A stretch of 64,000 nt of DNA from Stomoxys calcitrans (Eukaryota > Arthropoda > Insecta > Diptera > Muscidae). Below are positions 1-10,769 of the stretch, piece after piece. The stretch spans positions 27,973,766 to 28,037,765 of the forward strand of contig NC_081555.1 in assembly GCF_963082655.1 (NCBI RefSeq), given 5' to 3'. Under the pieces are notes generated by a model. The model did not search any database. It was not told where the DNA came from and saw only the letters and a program-made list of their open reading frames with translations. Each line of letters starts with the position of its first letter. The stretch's first letter is position 1. The position numbers and the translations under genes are program-made.

Positions 1-309
1 GACCCATTCCCTTTCGGGACCCATTCCCTTTCGGGACCCATTCCCTTTCGGGACCCATTCCCTTTCGGGGCCCATTCCCTTTCGATGCACATTCCCTTTC
101 GGGGCCCATTCCTTTTCGAGACCCATTCCATTACGGGGCCAATTCCCTTTCGTGGCCCATTCCCATTCGTGGCCCATTTCCTTTCGGGGCCCATTCCCTT
201 TCGGGGCTCAATCCCTTTCGGGACCCATTCCCTTTCGGGGCTCAATCCCTTTCGGGGCCCATTCCCTTTCGGCGCCCATTCCCTTTTGGGACCCATTGCC
301 TTTCGGGGC
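1..309. repeat. 17-bp minisatellite array
   Basis: About 18 head-to-tail copies of a 17-bp unit of the form GACCCATTCCCTTTCGG, with point variants such as GGGCCC, GGCTCAA and GTGGCCC. The array runs off the left edge, so its true length is unknown. Because 51 bp is three units and 17 codons, every frame stays open and reads a repetitive P/F/G/H peptide. That reading is an artefact of the repeat and not evidence of a gene. Confidence 0.93.
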
Positions 310-530
310 TTATCCTTTTACATTGAAGCCTTTATTAAAGAACTCCACCTTGTCTTAAAGTTTTTTTTGCCAATTCTTCAACTAAATGTAGTTCTTTTTT
401 ATATCCTCCACCATAGGATGGGGGGTATACAAATTTCGTCATTCTGTTTGTAACTACTCCAAATATTCGTCTGAGAACTCATAAAGTATATATTCTTGAT
501 CGTCGCGACATTTTATGTCGATCTTGCCAT

Positions 531-566
531 GTCCGTCCGTCTGTCCGTCCGTCCGTCTTTCTGTCG
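531..566 (+). repeat. GTCY proto-microsatellite of HINE-A copy 1
   Basis: A run of GTCC/GTCT tetranucleotides just after CTTGCCATGTCC. The same tract is found in nearly every HINE left end in this window and is a hallmark of the INE-1/mini-me group in Drosophila. Confidence 0.85.
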
Positions 567-2985
567 AAAGCACGCTAACTTCCGAAGGAGTAAAGCTAGC
601 CGCTTGAAATTTTGCACAAATACTTCTTATTAGTGTAGGTCGGTTGGTATTTTAAATAGGCCATATCGGTCCATGTTTTGATATAGCTGCCATATAAACC
701 GATTAGAATGAAATTTTGCACGACGTGTTTTGTTATGATATCCAAAAATTGTGCCAAGTATGGTTCAAATCGGTCCATAACCTGATATAGCTGCCATATA
801 AGCCGATCTTGGGACTTGACTTCTTGAGCCTCTAGAGTGCGCAGTTCCTATCCGATTGGAATGAAATTTTGCACGATGTGTTTTGTTATAATATCCAACA
901 AATGTGCTGAGTACGGTTCAAATCGTTCTATAACCTGATATAGCTGCCATATAATCCGATCTTGGGTCTTGAATTCTTGAGCCTCTAGAGGGCTCATTTC
1001 TTATCCGATTTGAATGAAATTTTGCACGATGTGTTTTGTTATGATATCCAACATATGTGCTGAGTACGGTTCAAATCGTTCTATAACCTGATATAGCTGT
1101 CATATAAACCGATCTTGGGTCTTGACTTCTTGAGCCTCTAGAGTGCGCAATTCTTATCCGATTGAAATGAAATTTTGCACGACGTGTTTTGTTATGATAT
1201 CCAACATATGTGCTGAGTACGGTTCAAATCGTTCTATAACCTGATATAGTTGTCATATAAATCGATCTTGGGTCTTGACTTCTTGAGCCTCTAGAGTACG
1301 CAATTCTTTTCCGATTGGAATGAGTTTTTGCATGAAGTATTTTGTGATAATATCCAACATCTGTGCCACGTATGGTTGAAATCGGTTCATAACCTGATAT
1401 AGCTGTCATATAAACAGATCACGGGTCTTGACTTCTTTTGCCTCTAGAGGGTACAATTCTTATCCAATTTGAATGAATTTTTGCACGAAGTATTTTGTGA
1501 TGATATCCAACAACTGTGCCAAGTATGGTTGAAATCGGTTCATAACCTGATATAGCTGTCATATAAACCGATCTTTGGTCTTGACTTCTTGAGCCTCTAA
1601 AGGGCGCAATTCTTATCCGATTTGGCTGAAATTTTGCATGACATATTTTATTTTTACTTTCAACAACTGTGCCAAATAAGGTTCAAATCGGTTCATAACC
1701 TAATATAGCTGCCATATAAACCGATTTGGGATCTTGACTCCTTGAACCTCTAGAAGGCGCAATTCTTATCCGATTAGGATGAAATTTTGCACGACGTGTT
1801 TTGTTATGATATCCAACAACTGTGCTAAGTATGGTTCAAATCGGTCCATAACCTGATATAGCTGCCATATAAACCGATCTTGGGTCTTGACTTCTTGAGC
1901 CTCTAGAGTGCGCAATTCTTATCCGATTGGAATGAAATTTTGCACGACGTGTTTTGTTATTATATCCAACAACTGTGCCAAGTATGGTTCAAATCGGTCT
2001 ATAACCTGATATAGCTGCCATATAAACCGATCTTGGGTCTTGACTCCTTGAGCCTCTAGAGGGCTCATTTCTTATCCGATTTGAATGAAATTTTGCACGA
2101 CGTGTTTTGTTATGACATCCAACATATGTGCTGAGTACGGTTCAAATCGTTCTATAACCTGATATAGCTGTCATATTGGAATAAAACTTTACGCGACGTG
2201 TTTTGTTATGATATCCAACAACTGTGCTAAGTATGGTTCAAATCGGTCGATAACCTGATATAGCTGTCATATTAACCGATCTTGGGTCCTGACTTCTTGA
2301 GCCTTAAGAGGGCGTAATTCTTATCCGATTGGAATGAAGTTTTCAACGACATGTTTCGTTATGATATCCAACAACTGTGCCAAGTATGGTTCATAGAGTG
2401 CGCAATTCTTGTCCGATTTGAATGAATTTTTGCACGACGTGTTTCGTTATGATATCCAACAACTGTGCCAAGTATGGTTCAAATCGGTTTATAACCTGAT
2501 ATAGCTGCCATATAAACCGATCTTGGGACTTGATTTCTTGAGCTTCTAGAGAGCGCAATTCCTATCCGATTCGAATGAATTTTTGCACGAAGTATTTTGT
2601 TATGATATCTAACAGCTGTGCTAAGTTTAGGTTTAAATCGAGTGATAACCTGATATAGCTGCCATATAAACCTATCCTTGGGTCTTGACTTCTTGAGTCT
2701 CTAGAGGGCGCAATTATTATCCGATTTGGCTGAAATCATGCATGACGTATTTTATTCTTACTTTCAACAACTGTGCCAAATAAGGTTCAAATCGGGTTAT
2801 AACCTAATATAGCTGCCATATAAACCAATCTGGGATATTGAGTTCTTGAGCCTCTAGAGGTCGCAATTTTGATACGATTTGCCTGAAATTTTGTACGACG
2901 GATTCTCTCATGACCATCAACATTCGTGTGTATTATGGTCTGATTCGGTCTATAGCCCCATACAGATCCCATATAAATCGCTATT

Positions 2986-4599
2986 TTTATACCCACCACC
3001 GACGGATGGGGGTATATTCATTTTGTCATTCCGTTTGCAACACATCGAAAGACCCATTTCCGACCCTATAAAGTATATATATTCTTGATCAGCGTAAAAA
3101 TCTAAGACGATCTAGCCATGTCCGTCCGTCTGTCCGTCTGTCTGTTGAAATCACGCTACAGTCTTTAAAAATAGAGATATTGAGCTGAAATTTTGCACAG
3201 ATTCTTTTTTTGTCCATAAGCAGGTTAAGTTCGAAGATGGGCTATATCGGACTATATCTTGATATAGCCCCCATATAGACCGATCCGCTGATTTAGGGTC
3301 TTAGGCCCATAAAAGCCACATTTATTATCCGATTTTATTGAAATTTGAAACAGTGAATTGTGTTAGGCCCTTCGACATCCTATGTCAATTTGGCTCAGAT
3401 CGGTCCAGATTTGAATATAGCTGCCATATAGACCGATCCTCCGATTTAGGGTCTAAGGCCCATAAAAGCCACATTTATGGTCCGATTTCGCTGAAATTTG
3501 GGACAGTGAGTTGTCTTAGGCCCTTTGACATGTTTCTTTAATTTGGTCCAGATCGGTTCAGATTTGGATATAGCTGCCATATAGACCGATCCTCCGGTTT
3601 ACGGTCTTAGGCCCACAAAAGCCACATTTATTATCCGATTTTGATGAAATTCGGGGCAGTGAATTGTGTAAGGCCCATCGACATCCTTCGTTAATTTGGC
3701 TCAGATCGGTCCAGATTTGGATATAGCTGCCATATAGATCGATCCTCCGATTTATGATGTATGGGCCACAATAGCCACATTCATTATCCGATTTTGCTGA
3801 AATTTGGTACAGTGAGATGTGTTAGGCTCTTTGACATATTTCTTCAATTTGGTCCAGATCGGTTCAAATTTGGATATAGCTGCCATATAGACCGATTTCT
3901 TGATTTATGGTTTTGGGCCCATAAAATGCTCATTCATTGTCCGATGTCGTCGAAATTTGAAACAGTGAGTTAAGTTAAGCCCCTTGACATATTTCTGCAA
4001 TATCGCACAGATCGGTCCAGATTTGGATATAGCTGCCATATAGACCGATATCTAGGTTTTAGGTTTTGGGGCCATAAAAGACGCATTTATTGTCCGATGT
4101 CGCTGAAATTTGAGACAGTGAGTTTGGTTAGGCTCTTCGACGTCCTTCTTCAATTTTGCCCAGATCGGTCCAGATTTGCATATAGCTGCCATATAGACCG
4201 ATCTCTGGATTTAAGGTTTAGGGCCCATAAAAAGGCATTTATTGTCCGATTTCGCCGAAATTTGGGACAGTGCTTAGTGTTAGGCTCTTCGACATGTTTA
4301 TGCAACTTGGCGCAAATCGGTCCAGATTTGAATATAGCTGCCATGTAGACCGATATCTCGATTTAAAGTCTTGGCCCCATAAAAGGCGCATTTATAATCC
4401 GATTTCACTGAAATTTGACACAGTGACTTATGTTTGGATTTTCGACATCCTTGTCGTATATAGTTCAGATCGGTATGAGGTATATGAGTATAAGGTATGA
4501 AATTTTCACCGAATTTTGATGAAAGGTGGTTTACATATATACCCGAGGTGGTGGGTATCCAAAGTTCGGCCCGGCCGAACTTAACGCCTTTTACTTGTT
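2986..4599 (+). mobile_element. HINE-B copy 1 nested in HINE-A
   Basis: Complete element. The left end TATACCCACCACCGACGG is followed by CCTATAAAGTATATATATTC and a short GTCY tract. About seven ~153-bp units follow, with ATATAGCTGCCATATAGACC, GGCCCATAAAAG and GAAATTTG motifs. The right end is GAGGTGGTGGGTATCCAAAG, the TTCGGCCCGGCCGAA palindrome and TTTTACTTGTT. On both sides the HINE-A core resumes in register (ATAAATCGCTATTTT on the left, TTTTACTTCTTGAGCCCC on the right), so the insertion went into a T-rich site without an obvious target duplication. Confidence 0.85.
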
Positions 4600-4822
4600 A
4601 TTTTACTTCTTGAGCCCCCAAAGGGCGTAATTCTTATTCGAATTGGCTGATACAGGTCTCCAACATATAATTTAATTGTGGTCCAAACCGGACCATATCT
4701 TGATATTGCTCTAATAGCAGAGCAAATCTTTTCTTATATCCTTTTTTGCCTAAGAAGAGATGCCGGGAGATGCCGGGTGTATAAGATTCGGCCCGGCCGA
4801 ACTTAGCACGCTTTTACTTGTT

Positions 4823-5819
4823 TCTCTTACAATAATTTGACCTCAAAATGTAGGATAACTTATTAACGAGTCATGTAGAGTTGATTGTTGTAGTTGTAGT
4901 TGTTATTATTTCCATTGTACCTCTCAAGTGATCCCAATTGAGATCAATGAAATTGTTAACGTTCTATATACGGATGTTTTCAAGCGATATCTCTTGTTTA
5001 TTAGGAACATTATTGTTGTCAATACAAACAAGCAGCGGGCCACACACAGATAGATATCATCGGCCAGCGTAAAAAGCAAATAGGTTGGAAAAGGAAAAAA
5101 CTAACCACTCCACACAGAGAGTGAGAGAGGTGGTTGGTGTTCCAACCAACCATTCAACAACGATCCATCCAACCACATATATTATTGGTATGAATAAAAT
5201 AATAATAATAATGAAAAAAAAAAAAATATGCTACCAACACCAACTGACACTTTGGTTTAAGTACACAAACACAGCGATAATAAACAAATGGGTAACATAC
5301 AAACACCAACAAATCAAACAGTGACAGCTACGGCAACAGTCCCAGTACCGTTCCCGGCACCAGCTCCAAGCACCAGCAGCAACAACAGAAACACTTAAAG
5401 CAAATATGGAAAAAATTGCTATCTCTGGCGAACAACGTTATCGATAAAGGTTCCCAAAACGATTGTAACGTATGGATGGATGGACGGACGGAAGGACGGA
5501 CGGACAGACGGCAGAGAGCAAGCAAATGAATGCGCGTAATATATGATTTTGTGTTCACACTTTTAATACCTTTTTGACTTTAATAACTGATTGCAGGCTT
5601 TTAAAGTGAATTTTTGTTGCGCCCACTTTAGACGTGCGGAATAGAGCGCTTCAAATCAGCGTCGTTCGAAAGAATCGTGTCACCATAGCTCAGTAACAAG
5701 ATCGCGTCGCCCCTAAAACCATAGAAATAATAATTGTAAACGAGTTCAAGGGATTTGTGTTAAAGGGCTTCTGGGAGTCCTCCCCCATTAATACAACAAC
5801 AAAATTCTTATAAAAATTT
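4823..5819. other. Single-copy AT-rich DNA, no gene seen
   Basis: No long open frame and no repeat family found elsewhere in the window. It holds poly-A/ATA-rich stretches near 5200-5230 and a degenerate GGAC microsatellite at 5472-5511. It precedes a candidate coding exon and could include promoter or upstream untranslated sequence, but no TATA or initiator motif stands out. Confidence 0.6.
5472..5511. repeat. GGAC/GGAT microsatellite
   Basis: Imperfect tetranucleotide run (GGAT, GGAC, GAAG, GACA) in otherwise single-copy DNA. It resembles the complement of the HINE GTCY tract, but no HINE ends flank it. It may be an ordinary microsatellite or a remnant. Confidence 0.75.
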
Positions 5820-6330
5820 TCTTTTAGTTTTTTTTTTCTTTCAAAAATTTTCGCGCCTTTTAATCGTTGTGTGTTGTGTTGAAGAATTTATTGGAGTTAT
5901 TGAGAATTTTTATGGCATGTACTCTAGCAGCCACTACAAAGCCAAAGAATACCTTCTTCAAATTTTATGTTCTAACAAAACCCACTACAATTGCCCTGCT
6001 GTCCATCAAGTGAAGAGTTATTGTTGAACAAATATTGAAAATTGACAACAAATAAGATTTCAAATTAATTAACCTATTAGGGATTAAGAACACTCTCAGT
6101 GGCAGACAGTGATATCCCTTTAGAGTTATAACAAAGAAAAAAAATTGAAGTGAAGTTTGACAAAAGAAAAAAATAGCAAAATATTATAAAAAAATAACTA
6201 AAAAAATTATTAAAAAAATTGTTTAAAAAAAATATTAAAAAAAAAATTCCCTAGTGCCAAGTGTTGTTGTTTATTACAAAAAAACCTATTTCTCATTTAA
6301 ATCACCCCCTCCGACATCATTCACTTAAAT
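5820..6330 (+). other. Candidate 5' untranslated region
   Basis: A/T-rich leader with long A-runs (6140-6250), no repeat homology and many short stop-bounded frames, directly upstream of the ATG at 6331. The start context is ACTTAAATATGA, acceptable for an insect start. The transcription start cannot be placed; TCAGT at 6096-6100 resembles a fly initiator but no downstream element supports it. Confidence 0.35.
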
Positions 6331-6554
6331 ATGACAAATTATAATCCAAATTGTGGTTATTATGAGGATTATGGTTCCGGTTACTATGCAACAGCCTCAA
6401 CGGCTACCACAACAACGCTTAACAATAATAATAATATTTATCAACAACATCAGTCGCAGCAACAACAACAACATCATCATCACCACCACCAACAGCAACA
6501 GCAACAGGATTACTATATGCCACAGGATTATGAATACAATAAAAATGTTTATGA
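6331..6554 (+). CDS. Candidate first coding exon of a Y/N/Q/H-rich protein (partial)
   Basis: The ATG at 6331 opens 74 complete codons plus two bases. The peptide begins MTNYNPNCGYYEDYGSGYY, followed by an A/T/S stretch (20-29), five N (31-35), Q-rich 38-47, six H (48-53), six Q (54-59), then a Y/D/E-rich end with DYYMPQDYEYNKN. The frame would stop two codons into GAGTAAGTATT, but GTAAGTATT at 6555 is a near-perfect splice donor, so this reads as a first coding exon ending in phase 2. N-terminal Q/H/N runs and YY/DY motifs are common in fly transcription and RNA regulators, but no conserved domain is present and I do not recognise the gene. The alternative is a chance 75-codon frame; CAA/CAG and CAT/CAC mixing within the runs argues mildly for selected protein sequence. 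No second exon was identified. Confidence 0.5.
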
Positions 6555-6563
6555 GTAAGTATT
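6555..6563 (+). other. Splice donor GTAAGTATT
   Basis: GTAAGTATT directly after TATGA matches the insect donor consensus at every core position. It ends the candidate coding exon and opens an intron that would cover at least the next several hundred bases and possibly the rest of the window. Confidence 0.5.
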
Positions 6564-6792
6564 GCGAAAGCGATCAAAAGGACCTATCACACACTTAATT
6601 CATAATTAAGGGGGGATTTTTTTTAGATTTCATATATTTATTTATTTTTTTTTTTTGCAAATCAAAAGGCATTGTCTTTACACATTATGGTTACCTAACT
6701 TTTCAAATTCAATGTAAGATGTATAGTAAATATTACGTGCGAAAATTGCAGGATTAAAGGTTAAAAACTATATTTGATAGTCTTTAGTTATA

Positions 6793-7767
6793 AAAACAAG
6801 TAAAAGCGTGCTAAGTTCGGCCGGGCCGAATCCTATATTACCTCCACCATGAATCGCATCTCTTCTTAGGCAAGACAGGATATAAGAGAAGATTTGCTCT
6901 ACTATTAGAGGGATATCAAGATATGATCCGGTTTAGACCACAATTAAATTATATGTTGGAGACCTGTGTAAAATCTCAGCCAATTCGAATAAGAATTGCG
7001 CCCTTTGGGGGCTCAAGAAGGAAAATAGCTGCATCGGGCTATCGACCGATTCAGACCATAATAAACACGTATGTTGATGGTCATGAGAGAATCCGTCGTA
7101 CAAAATTTCACGCAAATCGGATAATGATTGCGACCTTTAGATTCTCAAGAAGTCAAGATCCCAGATCGGTTTATATGGCAGCTATATCAGGCTATGAACC
7201 GAATTGAATCATACTTAGCACAGTTGTTGGATATCATAACAAAACACGTCGTGCAAAATTTCATTCCAATCGGATAAGAATTGCGCACTCTAGAGGCTCA
7301 AGAAGTCAAGTCCCCAGATCTGTTTATATGACAGCTATATCAGATTATGAACCGATTTGAACCATACTTGGCACAGTTATTGGATATCATAACAAAATAC
7401 TACGTGCAAAATTGCATTCCAATCGGATAAGAAATGCGCACTCTAGAGGCTCAAGAAGTCAAGACCCAAGATCGGTTTATATGGCAGCTATATCAAAACA
7501 TGGACCGATATGGCCCATTTACAATACCAACCGACCTACACTAATAAGAAGTATTTGTGCAAAATTTCAAGCGGCTAGCTTTACTCCTTCGGAAGTTAGC
7601 GTGCTTTCGACAGACGGACAGACGGACGGACATGGCTAGATCGACATAAAATGTTGCGACGATCAAGAATATATAAACATTATGGGGTCTCAGACGAATA
7701 TTTCGAGTAGTTACAAACAGAATGACGAAATTAGTATACCCCCCATCCTATGGTGGAGGGTATAAAA
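6793..7767 (-). mobile_element. HINE-A copy 2
   Basis: Reads on the minus strand. It starts with AAAACAAGTAAAAGCGTGC and the GGCCGGGCC palindrome (right end), then four to five ~150-bp core units with TATATGGCAGCTATATCA, a GRAC tract near 7611-7632 (complement of GTCY), TATATAAACATTATGG, and the left-end hairpin CCATCCTATGGTGGAGGG followed by TATAAAAAC. Both ends are present. Its left end abuts the next HINE, so two elements sit head to tail. Confidence 0.82.
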
Positions 7768-8100
7768 ACAAGTTCGGCCGGGTCGAACTTTGGATACCCA
7801 CCACATCGGGTATATATGTAATCCACCTTTCGTCAAAATCCGGTGAGAAATGCATACCTTATGCCCCATAGCAGCTATATCGAAATATATTCCGATTTGG
7901 ACCAAATGCAAGTTATTGTTCAATTGTGTATAACCAAATATTGATCTTTTTAGTAGCTTTATCTAAAAATAAACCGACCTGAACCACACTGTGTCATATT
8001 TCAGTGAAATCGGATTATAAATGTGGCTTTTGTGGGCCTAAGACCCTTAATCGGCGGATCGGTCTATATGACAGCTATATCTAAAACTATATCCAAATCT
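7768..8100 (-). mobile_element. HINE-B fragment (right end)
   Basis: GTTCGGCCGGGTCGAAC palindrome, then TTTGGATACCCACCAC and one to two HINE-B core units on the minus strand. The outermost TAAAAGGCGTT is missing where it meets HINE-A. The left part is replaced near 8098 by a scrap of HINE-D core. Confidence 0.72.
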
Positions 8101-8165
8101 GAACCTATATCTATGAAATTCACCAGTTATGTGGGGAGACATAGGAAAATACCCCCTGCACATTG
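8098..8165 (-). mobile_element. HINE-D core scrap
   Basis: TATGAAATTCACCAGTTATG and GACATAGGAAAATACC match the complement of the HINE-D core (GGTGAATTTCATAGAAATCG and TTTTCTTATGACTCTC in the 38-42 kb array). No ends are present. Confidence 0.5.
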
Positions 8166-8307
8166 GGAGAGTTGGGGTGACCAGATTTATTAATTTGTAT
8201 CGCTTACAAATATAGCTGTACAGAAATTTCTGTTGTAGAGTAGAAAGGAAACGAAATAAGAAATATTTTGCAGGCAAAATTTTTAGGGGTTTTTAAGTTC
8301 ATTCATT

Positions 8308-9061
8308 GTACCCTATACCACTACTGTGGTATAGGGTACATTTGTTTGTAACACCCAGAAGGAAGAGAGATAGACCGATTGGTAAGCATACCGGTAGACT
8401 CATAATCACTTTCTGATTCGATTTCATGTTTAGTTGTATACAAAGTGCAGGTCGCAGTTTTCATCCGATCCTCTTAAAATTTGCTATTGGTATGTTTTTC
8501 AGCCTAGAGGCGAAGCTTTTTGAAATTGGAAAGTTGCGATTTGGATATAGCTCCCATATATATGTTCGTCCGATTTGCAGTAATATTGCAATAAAATGTT
8601 CATTTGTTAACCGATTCTTTAAATTGGCAGGAAGGATTTTCTCTTGACTCTCGACTTTACTGGAGAATTTCATGGAAATCGGTTAAGATTAAAATATATC
8701 TCCTCTATGTATATATCGCCCGATTTCCACTTCTATAGCCACTGCAAGCGCATTTTTTTACCAATCTTGCCAAAACTTTGTACAACACTGTCCTTGACAA
8801 GTTTGCTCGAAATCGGTTCGGATTTAGATATAGCTCCCACATATATGTTTGTCAGATTTTGGGTAATTTGCAATAATGTAGTCATTTGTCAATCGTAGTT
8901 ATTGCAATTTGAACACATTTAGTTGAAATTTGATAGGGATTGTTTAATAACCCATCTGAAAACATCCGCCGAGATCCATAAAAATTGATTCAGAATTGGA
9001 TATAGGTAGGTGTAGAGAATTATACAGTCGGCACCGCCCGACTTTTGCCCTTCCTTACTGG
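8308..9061 (+). mobile_element. HINE-D copy 1
   Basis: The left end is a perfect hairpin at 8309-8338, followed by TTTGTTTGTAACACCCAGAAG and the CACTTTCTGATTCGATTT motif. Two or three core units follow with GATATAGCTCCCA and TATATGTTCGTCCGATT. The right end is AGTCGGCACCGCCCGACT then TTTGCCCTTCCTTACTGG. The GTAACACCCAGAAGGAAG motif resembles INE-1 of Drosophila as I recall it. It has no coding capacity. Confidence 0.8.
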
Positions 9062-9196
9062 TTTGTTTTAAAGTTATAGTGGTTTGAATAGTTTTCTGCT
9101 AAAAAGTGAGAATCGTGAGAGGATGGTAACCCTGAAACACACTTTCTCTTAGTATTTACATGTACTAAAACATAAACAGTTGCCAAATATGAGCAC
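9062..9196. other. Short spacer between two HINE-D copies
   Basis: AT-rich sequence with no recognisable element, between the right end of one HINE-D and the left end of the next. Confidence 0.6.
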
Positions 9197-10769
9197 TTTT
9201 TATACCCTACACCATCACTGTGGTACAGGGTATTATAAGTTTGTCCATTTGTTTGCAACGCTAAGAAGGAGAAGAGCTAGACCCATTGATAAGTATACCG
9301 ATCGGCTGAAAATCACTTTCTGATTCGATTTAGCTATGTCCGTCTGTCCGTCTGTCTGTATGTGTGTGCATGTATACTTGTGATCAAGGTACAGGTCACA
9401 TTTATTGTTTGATTGTCTTGAAATTTTGCACATGCTACTTTCTTGGCCCAAAGACCAACGCTATTGATTTTGAATGAAAATGTCGGTTCAGATTTAGATA
9501 TAGCTCCCATATATATCTTTCATCCGATGTGGAATTTTCAGGCTGAAGAAGCCACTAGTTTGGTCCGATCTTTACAAAATTTGGCATGGGGTGTTTTATT
9601 CGACATATACATATGTGAACAAAATTTCATAAAAATCGGTCCAGATTTAGATATAGCTCCCATATATATCTTTCCTCCGATATGGAGTTTTAAGGCTGTA
9701 GAAGCCGCTATTTTGATCCGATCTTTAAAAGATTTTGCGCGAGGTGTTTTATTTGACGTTCTAATGTGTGTAAAAAATTTCATAAAAATCGGTTCAGATT
9801 TAGATATAGTTCTCATATATATCTTTCTTCCGATATGGAATTTTCAGGCTGTAGAAGCCACAAATTTAGTCTGATCTTTACAAAATTTGACATGGAGTGT
9901 TTTATTCGACATCTACATATGTGAACAAAATTTCATAAAAATCGGTCCAGATTTAGATATAGCTCCCATATATATCTTTCATCCGATATGCCCTTTTAAG
10001 GTTGTAGAAGCCACAATTCGTCTCTGATCTATACAAAATTTGGCATGGGGTGTTTTATTTTACGTCTACATATGTGCGCAAAATTTCATATAAATCGATA
10101 CTGATTTAGATATGGCCCCTGTATATATCTTTCCTGCGATATGGAGTTTTAAGCCTATAGAAGCTATAATTTTTGCCCGATGTGAAAAAAAAATTAATAC
10201 GAGGTGTTGTGTTTGATGTTGTTATATATGTGCAAAATTTCGTCAAAATCGGTCCAGATTTAGATATAGCTCCCATATATATCTTTCATCCGATATGGCC
10301 TTTTAAGGCTGTAGAAGCCTCAATTTCACTCCGATCTTTACAAAATTTTGCATTAGATATTTCATTTGAGGTCTACATATGTGTGCAAAATTTCATAAAA
10401 ATCGGTCCAGATTTAGATATAGCTCCCATATATATCTTTCGTCCGACATGGACTTTAATGGCCGTAGAAGCCACAATTTTAGTTCGATCTTAACAAAATT
10501 TAGCACGAGGTGTTTAATTTCATGTCCCAATACGTGTGCAAAATTTCATATAATTCGGTTTCGATTTAAATTCACTATAGCGATATAGCTCCCATATATA
10601 TGTATGGCCTGATTAACACTTATAAGGCCGTAGTAACCTCGATTACCGATCTGCTCGAAACTTGGCACGCATTGTTTTGTTAACGAATAGCTTATGGGAA
10701 AGTAGTTGTAGGCTCATCTGGTGGTGTGTATATAGACGGCCCGCCCGACTTTAGCTTTTCCTTAATGGT
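9197..10769 (+). mobile_element. HINE-D copy 2
   Basis: The left end TTTTTATACCCTACACCATC pairs with GTGGTACAGGGTA, and a GTCY tract lies at 9338-9360. About seven ~153-bp units follow, each with GATATAGCTCCCATATATAT, a TTTCATCCGATATGG-type motif and GGCTGTAGAAGCC. The right end at about 10735-10769 is ACGGCCCGCCCGACTTTAGC then TTTTCCTTAATGG. The core differs from copy 1, so at least two HINE-D subfamilies exist. The open frames across it are by-products of a repeat length near a multiple of three. Confidence 0.8.

Larger units (their letters stand above)
397..4822 (+). mobile_element. HINE-A copy 1 (INE-1/Helentron-like), interrupted by HINE-B
   Basis: The left end at about 397 (TATATCCTCCACCATAGG) is followed by an AAAGTATATATTCTTGATC tract and a GTCY tract at 531-566. 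From about 680 to 2985 there are roughly fifteen ~152-bp units, each with a TATAGCTGCCATATA motif, a CTTCTTGAGCCTCTAGAG motif and a GAAATTTTGCAC motif. The element resumes at 4600 and ends near 4822 with the TTCGGCCCGGCCGAA palindrome, GCACGC and ACTTGT. The layout of terminal hairpin, TA tract, GTCY tract and ~150-bp central tandem repeats matches what is known of INE-1/DINE-1 elements of Drosophila. No coding capacity is seen. The gap 2986-4599 is a second element. Confidence 0.82.

Noticed and set aside
680..2985. Regular ~152-bp spaced repeats, possible CRISPR-like array
   Set aside because: The units are tandem without unique spacers, in fly DNA, and belong to HINE-A.
9443..9874. 143-codon open frame
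   Set aside because: Translation of the HINE-D core repeat (SDLDIAPIYIFHPIW repeated). Repeat artefact.
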